DNA from: Streptomyces sp. NBC_01723
GTDB lineage: Bacteria; Actinomycetota; Actinomycetes; Streptomycetales; Streptomycetaceae
DNA: 64,000 nt
NCBI RefSeq assembly: GCF_036246005.1
Contig: NZ_CP109171.1
Span: 2,158,001-2,222,000 of the forward strand
Direction: 5' to 3'
A model generated the notes under the pieces. It did no database searches. It was not told the DNA's origin and was given only the letters and a program-made list of their open reading frames with translations. The first letter of the stretch is position 1. Each line of letters opens with the position of its first letter. Shown piece by piece: positions 8,521 through 18,159 of the stretch. The position numbers were made by a program, and so were the translations under genes.

Positions 8521-9522
8521 ATGCGCGCTGCCCGCCTCATCAAGATGGTGCTGCTCCTCCAGTCCCGCCCGGCCATGACCGCCGCCGAGCTGGCCCGGGA
8601 GCTGGAGGTCTCCGAGCGGACCGTGACGCGGGACGCGCAGGCGCTGTCGGAGGCCGGGGTCCCGGTGTACGCCGAACGCGGGCGGGCCGGGGGCTACCGG
8701 CTGATCGGCGGCTACCGGACGCGGCTGACCGGGCTGGCCCGGGGCGAGGCCGAGGCGCTGTTCCTGTCCGGGGTGCCGGGCGCGCTGCGCGAGATGGGCC
8801 TGGAGGACGCGGCCTCGGCGGCCCGGCTGAAGGTGTCGGCGGCACTGCTCCCGTCGCTGCGGGACGCCTCCCGTACCGCGGCGCAGCGCTTCCATCTGGA
8901 CGCGCCGAACTGGTTCCGGGAGCCCCGCACGCCCGAGCTGCTGCCGGCGGTCGCGGACGCGGTCTGGGACGACCGGCGGATCACGGCGCGCTACCGGCGT
9001 GCGCAGGACGAGGTGGTCCGGGAGCTGGAGCCGTACGGGCTCGTGCTGAAGGCGGGCGTCTGGTACCTGTGCGCACGGGTCGCGCGGGAGGCGGACGGCG
9101 GGCCGTACCGGGTGTACCGGATCGACCGGTTCACGGCGGTGGAGCCGGGCGAGGAGCGTTTCGCGCGGGACGACGACTTCGACCTGCCCGCGTTCTGGGC
9201 GGAGCGGGCCGAGCAGTTCGCGCGGTCCATCCTGCGGGCGCGGGTCGTGGTGCGGCTGTCGGAGCGGGGCGTGCGCGGACTCCCGTACGCGGTGGACGCC
9301 CTGTCGGCCCGGGAGGCGCTGGCGGCGGCCGAGGGGCCGGACGCGGACGGGTGGGTGACGGTGACGCTGCCGGTGGAGTCGGAGGAGGTCGCGCACACCC
9401 AGCTGACGGGGCTGGGTGCGGAGGTGGAGGTGCTGGCGCCGGAGGGGCTGCGGGACCGGTTCGCCCGGGACGCCCGGCGGCTCGCCGGCCTGTACGCCGG
9501 TGCGGGGCAGGACGGCGCCTGA
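8521..9522 (+). CDS. WYL-domain transcriptional regulator
   Basis: The 333-residue protein has a DeoR-like helix-turn-helix at the N-terminus (residues 6-60, with LEVSERTVTRDAQALSEAGV) and a WYL domain. The domain-naming residues appear in KAGVWYLCARVARE at about residue 178-186. Such proteins bind DNA and respond to nucleic acid or other ligands. ATG 8521 was preferred to an in-frame ATG at 8470 because the latter lies in the aceE terminator hairpin. There is almost no leader or ribosome site, so a leaderless transcript is possible. The target is unknown. Confidence 0.85.
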   Translation: MRAARLIKMVLLLQSRPAMTAAELARELEVSERTVTRDAQALSEAGVPVYAERGRAGGYRLIGGYRTRLTGLARGEAEALFLSGVPGALREMGLEDAASAARLKVSAALLPSLRDASRTAAQRFHLDAPNWFREPRTPELLPAVADAVWDDRRITARYRRAQDEVVRELEPYGLVLKAGVWYLCARVAREADGGPYRVYRIDRFTAVEPGEERFARDDDFDLPAFWAERAEQFARSILRARVVVRLSERGVRGLPYAVDALSAREALAAAEGPDADGWVTVTLPVESEEVAHTQLTGLGAEVEVLAPEGLRDRFARDARRLAGLYAGAGQDGA

Positions 9523-9602
9523 CGGTTCCCGCCGATTCCCGCATAACGATCCGCCGCACTCCACGTGCGTGGCACCCCCGCAGGGACGATGCTGGACCCG
9601 TG

Positions 9603-10124
9603 ATGGACGAGACGGAGTTCTGGGAGCTGATCGACGCCGCCCGGCAGGGCGCCGACGGCGATCCCGAGGACCAGGCCGACCTGCTGGTGGACCGGCTCCT
9701 CACGATGGACCCGGACCTGGTGCTCGACTTCGCCCGCCACTTCGAGGCCCGCTACAACCGCGCCTGCACCTGGGACCTGTGGGGCGCGGCGTGGGTGCTG
9801 CTGGGCGGTGCCAGCGACGACGCGTTCGACTTCTTCCGCTGCTGGCTGATCGGCCAGGGCCGGGAGGTGTACGAGGGCGCGGTGCACGAACCCGACTCGC
9901 TCGCCGAGCTGCTGGACGACTTCGACGAGGAGCTGGACGGCGACGGGGAGGAGCTGGGCTACGCGGCCGACGAGGCCTACGAGCAGCTCACCGGCACCGT
10001 CGCCCCCGACCTCGGCATCGCCCCCGCCCCCGCGGAGCCCCTGGGCACCGCGATCGACCTGGAGAGCAACCAGGCCCTCGCCGCACGCCTGCCCCGCCTG
10101 TGGGAGCGGTTCGGCCCGGAGTGA
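9603..10124 (+). CDS. DUF4240 family protein
   Basis: The product is a soluble, very acidic 173-residue protein beginning MDETEFWELIDAAR. That opening and the later stretch DAFDFFRCWLIGQGREVYE are the conserved core of DUF4240, a family of unknown function common in Streptomyces. A GTG directly before the ATG (9600) is an alternative start. The weak leader suggests leaderless expression. It converges with the amidase gene. No catalytic residues can be assigned. Confidence 0.8.
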   Translation: MDETEFWELIDAARQGADGDPEDQADLLVDRLLTMDPDLVLDFARHFEARYNRACTWDLWGAAWVLLGGASDDAFDFFRCWLIGQGREVYEGAVHEPDSLAELLDDFDEELDGDGEELGYAADEAYEQLTGTVAPDLGIAPAPAEPLGTAIDLESNQALAARLPRLWERFGPE

Positions 10125-10159
10125 CCCCGCGGCGTCCGCTGAGCCCGTGAGGCCGCGAG

Positions 10160-10996
10160 TCAGGCCGTGCGGCCCTGGAGACGGGCCGCCGTCCGGCGGA
10201 TTTCCGGGAGGCGGTCCGAGAGGGCGGCGCCCGGGCAGCTGGTCTGGTAGCCGTCGTCGTGGCCCGCGACGGCGGGCAGGGTCGCCGTGGCGCCCGCGGC
10301 GTAGCGGCTGAGCCCGTTGCTGGAGACCAGGGCGACCTTCGCGCGCGGGTCGGTGTCGGTCTCACCGAGCTTCCAGGCGGCCACGGCGGCGATCGCGTCG
10401 GTCAGCGCGTCCGGCACGGGCACGCCCGCGGTGAAGGTGCCGAGGGCGGCGATGCCGGTGGTGCGGTGGTTGAAGCCCTGGGTGTGGGCGCCGGTGACGG
10501 GGCGGTCGGCACCGCCGGCGCGGCCCTCGTAGACGGTGCCACAGCGGTCGACGATGAAGTTGTAGCCGATGTCGTCCCAGTCCCGGGCGCCGGTCTGGCC
10601 CATGTACACGCCTCGCAGGATGGCCGGTACGTCGGCGCAGTCGTAGCCGTTCGGCGTGTCCGTGTGGTGGACGAAGACGGCGAGGATCTTGTCGTCGTAG
10701 CGCGGGGCGGGCTGGTCGCGGGCGGCCCCGCCCAGCCAGGCCGACCTGGGCACGATGGCCGGCCGGGGCGCGGAGTGCCGGTCGGCGGCGACGGGACTGG
10801 TCTGCGTGGTCGCCGCCTGTTCGACCCCGTTGGCGCAGAGGAACAGCGCGGCGACGGCGGCCAGGCCGGGCAGCGCGCCGAGCACCGCCCGCAGCGCACG
10901 CGGCATCCCGGCCGCACCGGGGGTGGAGGCGCGGGCGGCACCCGGTGCGGGAACGGCACGCCGATCCCGGGCCCCGCGCGGTCGGAGGGGACGCAT
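10160..10996 (-). CDS. Secreted N-acetylmuramoyl-L-alanine amidase of the PGRP type
   Basis: The C-terminal 200 residues form an Amidase_2/PGRP domain, which cleaves the bond between muramic acid and the stem peptide of cell wall. Zinc ligands are expected from the first His of VHHTDTPNGY and the His and Cys of GHDDGYQTSCPG. The stretch RDWDDIGYNFIVDRCGTVYEGR is diagnostic. The N-terminus has an arginine-rich head followed by a hydrophobic stretch (AVLGALPGLAAVAALFL), consistent with a signal peptide or membrane anchor. The start is uncertain: ATG at 10996 gives 278 residues, and an in-frame ATG 150 bases upstream also exists. Confidence 0.85.
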   Translation of the reverse strand: MRPLRPRGARDRRAVPAPGAARASTPGAAGMPRALRAVLGALPGLAAVAALFLCANGVEQAATTQTSPVAADRHSAPRPAIVPRSAWLGGAARDQPAPRYDDKILAVFVHHTDTPNGYDCADVPAILRGVYMGQTGARDWDDIGYNFIVDRCGTVYEGRAGGADRPVTGAHTQGFNHRTTGIAALGTFTAGVPVPDALTDAIAAVAAWKLGETDTDPRAKVALVSSNGLSRYAAGATATLPAVAGHDDGYQTSCPGAALSDRLPEIRRTAARLQGRTA

Positions 10997-11205
10997 GGTC
11001 CCACTGTCCGGCGGATCGGGTCCGCCCGCGATGTGTGCTGTGCCACCTGGTGGAACCATCGTCCCGGTCCACGACGTTTTCCGGTTGATCGCACATGCTC
11101 GCTCGGGTGACCGTTTCCGGTCGGTCGCGCGGCAGAGTCTGATCATCGGGGCCGTACGGCACGTACTGAGGGTTCCCGGGGTCCGGTGGTGGAAAGGCGG
11201 CTCGC

Positions 11206-12390
11206 GTGGACCTGCTCGACGTTCTGCTGGTGCTGGTGGTGTTGGCCTACGCCGCGTCCGGGTACCGGCGCGGCCTGGTGGCCGGCTGTGTCTCGCTGGC
11301 CGGTTTCGTGGGCGGTGCGGCGCTCGGCGTGTGGATCCTGCCCTGGGTCACGGATCTCGTGACGCCGGGCTCGACGTCGACGACGGTGCTCGCGGTGGTC
11401 ACCGTGCTGCTGCCGGCGATCGTGGTCCACGAGCTCGCGGGGCGGCTGGCGCTGCGGCTGCGCCGGGAGCTGGACGCCGGCCCGCTCAGGGTGGCCGACG
11501 GGGTCGGCGGAGCGGCGGCGAACGCGGTGGCGGCGCTGATCGTGGCATGGGTGGCGGCCAGCGTGCTCGCGGCGTCCTCGTCCTCGCTGCTCACCTCGGC
11601 GATCCGGGACTCGACGCTGCTGGGCGCCGTACAGCGGGCGATGCCGGACACCACGCCCGCGTGGTTCTCGGGGGCGACGTCCGCGCTGACCGAGGCCGGG
11701 TTCCCGCAGGTCTTCAACCCGTTCGAGAACGAGGCGACGGCGCGGGTCGCCGAGCCCTCCGGGGACAGCGTGACGCCGGCCGCGACCCGGGCGGCCCAGC
11801 GCAGCACGGTGAAGGTGGAGGGCGTCACGGGCACCCAGGGCCGGGAGGGCAGCGGCTTCGTCTTCGCGCCGGAGCGGGTGATGACCAACGCCCACGTGGT
11901 GGCCGGCATCGACGACCCGACGGTGCGGATCGGCGGGGTGGGCCCGTCGTACGAGGCCCGCGTGGTGCTGTTCGACCCGGGCAAGGACGTGGCCGTGCTG
12001 TACGTCCGGGACCTGTCCGCGCCCGTCCTGCGGTTCGACGACGACGCGGAGCGCGGGGACCCCGCGGTGGTGGCGGGCTATCCGCAGGACGGCGACCTGG
12101 ACCTGCGGGCGGCGACGGTGGCGAACCGGATGCGGGCGACCGGGCAGAACATCTACAGCGACGCGAACGTCACCCGGGAGATCTACTCGATCCGCTCCAC
12201 GGTCCGCCCCGGCAACTCGGGCGGACCGCTGCTGACCACCGACGGCCGCGTGTACGGCGTGGTGTTCGCCCGCTCCACCTCCGACGCGGGGACCGGCTAC
12301 GTGCTGACGGCGGCCGAGGTGGCCGCCGACGCGGAGCGTGCCGCGGACGCGACGGAGGCGGTGGACACGGGCGAACCGGTCACGTCGTGA
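11206..12390 (+). CDS. MarP-like membrane serine protease (CvpA plus trypsin fold)
   Basis: The 394-residue protein begins with four predicted membrane helices of the CvpA type (about 1-130) and continues with an extracytoplasmic chymotrypsin-like protease. The catalytic triad is visible as H230 (TNAHVVAG), D261 (GKDVAVL) and S338 (PGNSGGPL). Length and triad spacing are close to mycobacterial MarP, from memory 397 residues with H235, D264 and S343. MarP supports cell-wall homeostasis in acid, and a similar role here is inference. GTG 11206 follows a weak AAAGGCGG site. The gene end overlaps the convergent acetyltransferase gene by 11 bases. Confidence 0.88.
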   Translation: MDLLDVLLVLVVLAYAASGYRRGLVAGCVSLAGFVGGAALGVWILPWVTDLVTPGSTSTTVLAVVTVLLPAIVVHELAGRLALRLRRELDAGPLRVADGVGGAAANAVAALIVAWVAASVLAASSSSLLTSAIRDSTLLGAVQRAMPDTTPAWFSGATSALTEAGFPQVFNPFENEATARVAEPSGDSVTPAATRAAQRSTVKVEGVTGTQGREGSGFVFAPERVMTNAHVVAGIDDPTVRIGGVGPSYEARVVLFDPGKDVAVLYVRDLSAPVLRFDDDAERGDPAVVAGYPQDGDLDLRAATVANRMRATGQNIYSDANVTREIYSIRSTVRPGNSGGPLLTTDGRVYGVVFARSTSDAGTGYVLTAAEVAADAERAADATEAVDTGEPVTS

Positions 12391-12895
12391 CCGGCGACGG
12401 CTCCCGCTCGGTCAGGAAGCGGCCCATCGTCACGTCGTCGACGTAGGCGCCGCCGAGGTAGAACTCCTCGGGCTGCACCCCCTCGACGACGAAGCCCTCG
12501 GACTCGTAGAGCTTCCGGGCGGCCGTGTTGTGGCCGAGGACGCGCAGGGTGATGCGGCGGGCGCCGAGGCGGCGGGCCTCCTCGACGGCGGCGCGGACCA
12601 GCGCGCGGCCGACGCCGCTCCCGCGGGCCGTGTCGGCGACGGCGAGGCCGCGGATCTGGCGTACGTGGGAGTTGGCTTCCAGTCCCGTGGGGAAGCCGAG
12701 GCGGACGTAGCCGACGACGGCGCCGTCGACTTCGGCGACGAGGTGGTCGCCGGGGCCCGCGTGCGGGCGGAAGAAGGGGTCGTCCGGTCCCGGCGGGGGT
12801 GAGACGGCGTGCAGGAGCGACCAGGTGTCGCGGTCGAGCCGGCGCAGCGGCTCCTCGTCGTCGGACCTGGCGGGACGTATGTGCGGAGCTGGCAT
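12380..12895 (-). CDS. GNAT family N-acetyltransferase
   Basis: The 171-residue protein shows the GNAT acetyl-CoA binding motif in RQIRGLAVADTARGSGVGRALV and the following helix EEARRLGARRITLRVLGHNTAARKLYES. A substrate-side strand ends in VDDVTMGRFL. The acceptor amine or peptide is not predictable. The start at 12895 encodes MPAPHIRPAR. Its stop codon lies inside the convergent protease gene, so no terminator can separate the two. Confidence 0.88.
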   Translation of the reverse strand: MPAPHIRPARSDDEEPLRRLDRDTWSLLHAVSPPPGPDDPFFRPHAGPGDHLVAEVDGAVVGYVRLGFPTGLEANSHVRQIRGLAVADTARGSGVGRALVRAAVEEARRLGARRITLRVLGHNTAARKLYESEGFVVEGVQPEEFYLGGAYVDDVTMGRFLTEREPSPVTT

Positions 12896-12967
12896 GACGG
12901 TCACTGTACGACGCGGACGCGGGCACCGGTCCGCCCATTTTTCCGGTCCACCCGGCAGGATGGGCGC

Positions 12968-13870
12968 ATGGACTTGGAACGTTCCCGCATCGTGGTGGCC
13001 GGCGCGTCCGGTCTCATCGGCAGCGCCCTGGTGCGGTCCCTGACCGCGGACGGACACGAGGTGGTGCGGCTGGTACGCCGTACGCCCCGCGGCGCGGACG
13101 AGGTCCGCTGGGACCCGGAGAACGGGCGGGTGGACGCGGCCGGGCTCGCGGGCTGCGACGCCGTGGTCAACCTGGCCGGCGCCGGGGTGGGCGACCGCCG
13201 CTGGACCGACGCGTACAAGACACGCATCCGCAGCAGCCGCGTACACGGCACGACGGCGCTCGCCGAGGCCGTCGCGGCGATGGAACGGCCGCCGCGGGTC
13301 TTCGTGAACGGCAGCGCGATCGGCTACTACGGCGAGACCGGCGACCGGGCGGTGGACGAGAGCGCGCCCGCCGGTGAGGGTTTCCTGCCGGCCCTGTGCG
13401 TGGAGTGGGAGGCCGCGGCGGCGCCCGCCCAGGAGGCGGGCGTACGGACCGTCTTCACCCGGACGGGGCTGGTCGTCTCCGGCGGCGGCGGGGCCTGGGG
13501 GCGGCTCTTCCCGCTGTTCAAGGCCGGGCTCGGCGGACGGCTGGGCGACGGGTCCCAGTACTGGTCCTTCGTGGCGCTGCACGACGAGGTGGCGGCGATC
13601 CGGCACCTGCTGGACCACGAAAACCTGTCGGGACCGTTCAACCTGACGGCCCCGCAGCCGCTGACGAACCGTGAGATCACCGTGGCCATGGGCCGGGTGC
13701 TGCACCGCCCGACGCCCTTCCCGGTGCCCGCGCCGGTACTGCGCGCCGCGCTCGGCGAGATGGCCGGCGACGTCCTGGGCAGCGCCCGGGTCCTGCCGGC
13801 CCGCCTCCAGGAATCGGGGTTCCGGTTCGCGTTCCCGGAGATCGACGGGGCGATCCGGGCGGCGCTGTGA
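12968..13870 (+). CDS. SDR epimerase of the TIGR01777 / SulA-like type
   Basis: The 300-residue product begins with the nucleotide-binding GASGLIGSALVRSL and contains the subfamily marks WDPENGRVD, NLAGAGVGDRRW and NGSAIGYYGETGD, where the YYG tyrosine belongs to the SDR active site. A C-terminal DUF1731-like part ends the protein. Members are often annotated as nucleoside-diphosphate-sugar epimerases, but substrates are not established. It stands alone between an opposing acetyltransferase gene and the FAD oxidase. Confidence 0.88.
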   Translation: MDLERSRIVVAGASGLIGSALVRSLTADGHEVVRLVRRTPRGADEVRWDPENGRVDAAGLAGCDAVVNLAGAGVGDRRWTDAYKTRIRSSRVHGTTALAEAVAAMERPPRVFVNGSAIGYYGETGDRAVDESAPAGEGFLPALCVEWEAAAAPAQEAGVRTVFTRTGLVVSGGGGAWGRLFPLFKAGLGGRLGDGSQYWSFVALHDEVAAIRHLLDHENLSGPFNLTAPQPLTNREITVAMGRVLHRPTPFPVPAPVLRAALGEMAGDVLGSARVLPARLQESGFRFAFPEIDGAIRAAL

Positions 13871-14043
13871 GGTGCGGATGTGACCACTCCGCGCCGCTAT
13901 GCGACCGCCGTGCGACCGTGCCCTGTCCCTGCGCGACTCCTCTTGACGATTTCTGGACCTAACCTCGTCTCGAACTCGGGTATCCCTCAAGGCGGTTGGG
14001 GGCATGACGTCTCCAGCGGCCGCGCAACCTCGAGGAGGGGCAC

Positions 14044-15447
14044 GTGCTTGAGCCCGCGTACCAGGCGGACGTCGTCGTCGTGGGGGCCGGCATCGCCGGA
14101 CTCGCCGCGGCGCATCGGCTGACCAGCGCAGGAGTGACGACCACGGTCCTGGAGGCCGCCCATGCGGTGGGCGGCAGGCAGGCGACCGAGAAGGTCGACG
14201 GATTCCGGCTCGACAGAATCGGACAGCTGCTGTCCACGGCCTGTCCCGAACTGCGCCGCGCCCCCGGGCTCGACGGCCTCGCGCTGCTGCCCTTCGCCCC
14301 CGGGGTCCTGCTGCACAGCGAGGGCCGGCACCACCGCGCGGGCGCCCCGGCGGGTGTACGGGGCGCAAGGGGCGCACTCCATGCGGTGCGCGCCCTCGCG
14401 AGCGCCCCTCGGTCGATCCCCGCGCCCCGGCGCACGGTCGGCTCTCCTAGGGCGTACGGCAGGCCCGCGCCCACGCCCCGCGTCCGGGCCGGCGCGCCGC
14501 TCGGTACCGCCGTCGACCAGGCCCGGCTCGGCGCCGCGCTGTCGCGGCTCGCGAGCACCCCGGTGGAACGGCTGCTGGCCCGCCCGGAGCTGCCCGCCGC
14601 CCGGGCACTGGCCGCGCGCGGAGTGCCCGCACGGACGGTGGACGGCTTCCTGCGTCCGCTGCTCGCCGCCCTGCTGTGCGACCCGGACCTCACGACCTCC
14701 AGCCGGTGCGCGGACCTCGCGCTGCGCGCCTTCGCCGCCGGGCGGCTGGCTCTGCCCGAGGGCGGCGCCGAGGCTCTGCCCGAGCACCTGGCCCGCTCGC
14801 TGCCGCCGGGCACCGTGCACACCGGCGTCCGGGTCACCTCGGTCGCCACCAACGCCGTGACCACCGCGGAGCACGGGGTCATCCGCTGCCGTGCCGTCCT
14901 GGTGGCGACGGACGCCCGCGCGGCGGCCGCGCTGCTGCCGGGACTGCGGGTGCCGGACTTCCATCCCGTGACGGTGGTGCACCACACCACCGACGAACCC
15001 CCGACGACCGGTACGTCCCTGCTGCTCGACGCCGACCGGGGCGGTCCGGTCGCCCACACGGCGGTGGTCAGCCACGTGGACCCGACCAGGGCACCGGCCG
15101 GTCGCGCCCTGGTCTCCTCGACGGTCCTCGGCCCGGCCCCGTCCGACGTGGACACCGCCGTCCGCATCCACCTGTCCCGCCTCTACGGCACCTCCACCAC
15201 CCGCTGGGAGACCCTCGCCGTGCACCACACGCCCGAGGCGGTCCCCGCGATGCGCCCCCCGCACGACCCACGCCGCCCCGTCAGGCTCCTGGCCGGCCTC
15301 TACGTCTGCGGCGACCACCGCGACACCAGCACCGTCCAGGGCGCCCTGCACTCGGGCCACCGCGCCTCGGCGGCCATCCTGACGGACCTGGGCGCGGGCC
15401 GGCCGATGCACTCGGCGGAGTCCGTGGGGTCGGCGCGCGCGGCGTAG
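14044..15447 (+). CDS. FAD-dependent amine oxidase / phytoene desaturase-like protein
   Basis: The 467-residue protein opens with the dinucleotide-binding GAGIAGLAAAHRLTSAG and ends with LLAGLYVCGDHRDTSTVQGALHSGHRAS, the C-terminal FAD contact of the amine oxidase / protoporphyrinogen oxidase group. An Arg/Pro-rich segment in the middle (about 95-160) has little family similarity. A strong GAGGAGG (14032-14038) sets GTG 14044 as the start. The substrate is unknown. No carotenoid genes are nearby, so a pigment role is not supported. Confidence 0.85.
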   Translation: MLEPAYQADVVVVGAGIAGLAAAHRLTSAGVTTTVLEAAHAVGGRQATEKVDGFRLDRIGQLLSTACPELRRAPGLDGLALLPFAPGVLLHSEGRHHRAGAPAGVRGARGALHAVRALASAPRSIPAPRRTVGSPRAYGRPAPTPRVRAGAPLGTAVDQARLGAALSRLASTPVERLLARPELPAARALAARGVPARTVDGFLRPLLAALLCDPDLTTSSRCADLALRAFAAGRLALPEGGAEALPEHLARSLPPGTVHTGVRVTSVATNAVTTAEHGVIRCRAVLVATDARAAAALLPGLRVPDFHPVTVVHHTTDEPPTTGTSLLLDADRGGPVAHTAVVSHVDPTRAPAGRALVSSTVLGPAPSDVDTAVRIHLSRLYGTSTTRWETLAVHHTPEAVPAMRPPHDPRRPVRLLAGLYVCGDHRDTSTVQGALHSGHRASAAILTDLGAGRPMHSAESVGSARAA

Positions 15448-15470
15448 GGCCTGTCCGGTCGGACAGGCCC
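15447..15470. terminator. Bidirectional hairpin between convergent genes
   Basis: GGGCCTGTCC and GGACAGGCCC form a perfect 10-bp stem with the loop GGTC. The stem begins on the last base of the FAD oxidase stop codon and lies 15 bases from the end of the opposing regulator gene, so it can serve both. Confidence 0.75.
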
Positions 15471-15484
15471 CTATGGCCGGGTGG

Positions 15485-16951
15485 TCAGCTCAGCGCGGCG
15501 ACCTTGTCGCGATACCCGCGTGCCGGGGCCGCGTCCCGGTACGGCTCCAGGCGGCGTTCGAAGTCGCGGACGTACTCCGCGGCCCGGACCGAGCGCATCT
15601 CGGCCGCCTGCCCGGCCGCCTCGGCGGCCAGCTGGCAGGCCTGGTCGAGTTCACCGAGGCCGAGGCGGGCGGTGGCCAGGACCACCCGGCAGAACAGCCG
15701 GCTGCGGGCGTAGACGGGGGCGCGCAGTTGCAGTGAGCGTTCCGCGTGCTGGGCGGCGGCGCGGAACTGCTGGAGGTCGCGGTGGCAGTGGCCGAACTCG
15801 TCGGCGAGCTGTGCCTCGTCGAAGAAGCGCGCCCAGTGCGGCACCTCGTCGCCCGGCCGCGCGGTCTCCAGCGCCCGCTCGGCCCGCACCAGGGCGGCGG
15901 TGCACGCCCGCACCTCGCCGAGCAGACCGTGCGCCCGCGCCTCGGCGGCGTGCAGCAGCGTCTGCACCACCGGCGGCGCGGAGGTCCCGACGCCCTGCTG
16001 AGCCACCCGCGCGAGCTGCACGGCCTCGCGCCCGTGGCCCAGGTAGACGGCCTGGCGGCTCATCGTGACCAGCACGTACGAGCCGTACGCCCGGTCGCCC
16101 GCCGCCTGCGACAGCCGCAGCGCCTGCACGAAGTAGCGCTGGGCGAGGCCGTGGGCGGCGATGTCGTACGACGTCCAGCCCGCGAGCCGGGTGAGGTCCG
16201 CGGCGGCGGCGAACAGGCGCCGGCCGGTCTGCTCGCCGTAGGTGCCGCGCAGCATCGGCTCCAGCTCGTGCTCCAGGTACCGCACCAGCGCCTGCCTGGC
16301 GTGCCCGCCGCCGTACCGGTCGTCCAGGCTGCGGAACAGCTCGCCGACCGAGCGCAGTGCGGCGAGGTCGCCGCCGGTGACCTTCTGGCCGGGGCCGCGG
16401 TCGGCCGGGGCCCTGCGCCGGGACGGTTCGAGGGGAATGGCCGGGAGCCGGGGCGTCGCCGGGCGGCCCTGCGCCGGGATACGGAGGGGCACCTCGGCAC
16501 GGGCCACCCTCTCGTCGGCGCGGCCGATCAGCCAGTCCCGGCTGGGCACGACGAGCCCGGCCGGGGTGAAGGCGATCTTCCGCAGTTCCGCGTGGCTGCC
16601 GGAGTCCTTGCGCCACAGGCCGCCGACGATGTCGACGGCCTCGTCGGGGCTCCCGGCGAACTCCAGCCCGGCGTAGACCGGCGCGCAGGCGTCCAGGCCG
16701 AGGTCCTGGGCGGTGAGGCGGCGGCCCAGGCGGCGGGTGAAGACCTCGGCGATCAGCGCCGGGGTGGTGCCGCGGGGCTGCTGGCCGCGCAGCCACCGGG
16801 TGACGGACGTCTTGTCGTATCTCAGGTCCAGGCCGTGTTCGAGTCCGAGCTGGTCGACGCGACGCGCGAGACCCGCGTTCGAAAACCCCGCTTCGGCGAT
16901 GAGCGCGGCGAGCTGGCGGTTGGGAGTGCGCTGCGCGGGTCGTTCCGTCAT
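15485..16951 (-). CDS. XRE-type regulator with TPR-like C-terminal domain
   Basis: The 488-residue protein has an N-terminal helix-turn-helix that reads DKTSVTRWLRGQQPRGTTP and a long alpha-helical region (about 220-480) with tetratricopeptide-like pairs. This is the layout of Streptomyces regulators such as NsdA, which restrain antibiotic production and sporulation, but I cannot assign it to a named member. ATG 16951 was chosen because the helix-turn-helix domain follows directly, although the frame is open a further 126 bases. It is divergent from lipB. Confidence 0.8.
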   Translation of the reverse strand: MTERPAQRTPNRQLAALIAEAGFSNAGLARRVDQLGLEHGLDLRYDKTSVTRWLRGQQPRGTTPALIAEVFTRRLGRRLTAQDLGLDACAPVYAGLEFAGSPDEAVDIVGGLWRKDSGSHAELRKIAFTPAGLVVPSRDWLIGRADERVARAEVPLRIPAQGRPATPRLPAIPLEPSRRRAPADRGPGQKVTGGDLAALRSVGELFRSLDDRYGGGHARQALVRYLEHELEPMLRGTYGEQTGRRLFAAAADLTRLAGWTSYDIAAHGLAQRYFVQALRLSQAAGDRAYGSYVLVTMSRQAVYLGHGREAVQLARVAQQGVGTSAPPVVQTLLHAAEARAHGLLGEVRACTAALVRAERALETARPGDEVPHWARFFDEAQLADEFGHCHRDLQQFRAAAQHAERSLQLRAPVYARSRLFCRVVLATARLGLGELDQACQLAAEAAGQAAEMRSVRAAEYVRDFERRLEPYRDAAPARGYRDKVAALS

Positions 16952-17183
16952 GGTGCGGTGCGGTCTCCTGCCTTCCGGGCCGATATGCCCGGAGCGCCTG
17001 TGAGCAGCCATTATGGCCTCGTGAACGGCGTGAATGTAGCGGAGAGTAAGCACCCGATCGCAGGCTTCGCGTGGCATTCATCCGATCGTGTGAGGATTGC
17101 CCGCCCGGCTGACGGCGAGCGGGCGGTCGTACAGTGGCTTGGGCACGGTTCGTGCCTGACGACCTTCCAGGGAGGCACTTGCC

Positions 17184-17984
17184 GTGAGTGAGCTGCGGTT
17201 CGTCCGAATGGGGTTCGATGCCGAACGCGTCGAGTACCAGGAGGCGTGGGACGAGCAGCGCCGGGTGCACGCCGCGCGGTTCGCCGACGAGGTCCCCGAC
17301 ACCGTGCTGCTCCTCGAACACCCGCCGGTCTACACCGCCGGCCGGCGCACCGAGGAGAGCGAGCGCCCGCTGGACGGGACGCCCGTGATCGACGTGGACC
17401 GCGGCGGCAAGATCACCTGGCACGGGCCGGGCCAGCTGGTCGGCTACCCGATCCAGAAGCTCCCGCGCCCGGTGGACGTGGTGGCGCACGTACGGCGCCT
17501 CGAGGAGGCCCTGATCCGCACCTGCGCGGAGTTCGGCCTGAAGACCACCCGGATCGAGGGCCGCAGCGGGGTGTGGGTGCTCGGCGACGCGGTCGAGCAC
17601 CGCCCGGCGCTCGGCGGCCTCTCCCTGGACTTCGACCCCCGTCTGACGGACGACGAGTTCGACCCCCGCATGAACGGGCCCGAGTACGCCCCGTCCAACG
17701 CCGGCCAGCGCCGCGAGGACCGCAAGATCGCCGCGATCGGCATCCGGGTCGCCAAGGGCGTCACCATGCACGGTTTCGCGCTGAACGTGAACCCCGACAA
17801 CAAGTGGTTCGACCGGATCATCCCGTGCGGCATCCGCGACGCGGGCGTCGCCTCCCTGGCGGGCGAACTCGGCCGCGACGTGACCATCGAGGAGGTCCTC
17901 CCGGTGACGGAGCGCCACCTGCGGGACGTCCTGGAGAACGCCGACCTCAAGCCCCGGGTGATCGAGAAGGCGCCGGCGGCATGA
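17184..17984 (+). CDS. lipB: Octanoyltransferase LipB
   Basis: LipB moves octanoyl from acyl carrier protein to the lipoyl domains of E2 subunits, the first step of endogenous lipoylation. The 266 residues contain [12 protein letters not shown], the catalytic lysine K181 in [11 protein letters not shown] and the catalytic cysteine C215 in [20 protein letters not shown] at 17169-17175 precedes GTG 17184. The lipA gene follows after 175 bases, so the whole lipoate pathway is encoded here. Its substrate, the E2 protein, is encoded 13 kb to the left. Confidence 0.97.
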   Translation: MSELRFVRMGFDAERVEYQEAWDEQRRVHAARFADEVPDTVLLLEHPPVYTAGRRTEESERPLDGTPVIDVDRGGKITWHGPGQLVGYPIQKLPRPVDVVAHVRRLEEALIRTCAEFGLKTTRIEGRSGVWVLGDAVEHRPALGGLSLDFDPRLTDDEFDPRMNGPEYAPSNAGQRREDRKIAAIGIRVAKGVTMHGFALNVNPDNKWFDRIIPCGIRDAGVASLAGELGRDVTIEEVLPVTERHLRDVLENADLKPRVIEKAPAA

Positions 17985-18007
17985 ATCCGGTGCCGGGGGC
18001 ATAAATC

Positions 18008-18073
18008 CAGCCCGTCCGGCGTTGGGGGACGAGGCGGTTCAGGCCGGAAGCGGGGGCCTGGGGGCGGCAGCCC
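18008..18073 (+). repeat. Dispersed intergenic repeat, copy 1
   Basis: The stretch CAGCCCGTCCGGCGTTGGGG, then GACGAGGCGGTTCAGGCCGG, then a G-rich tail ending GGCGGCAGCCC, is nearly repeated at 24269-24338. Each copy follows the stop codon of an unrelated gene. The element resembles a common Streptomyces intergenic family and may act as a terminator. Confidence 0.65.
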
Positions 18074-18159
18074 TCGGCAGGCCAGCACCCTCGCCGGGCA
18101 TTCAAATCAACGGGCGTACGCTTAAAGGCGCCGAAGAATCAAACGCTAGGGAGCCGGTC

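Noticed and set aside
13943..13965. TTGACG and TAACCT before the FAD oxidase gene as a promoter
   Set aside because: The spacer is only 11 bases, too short for a usual sigma-70 promoter, so I did not list it.
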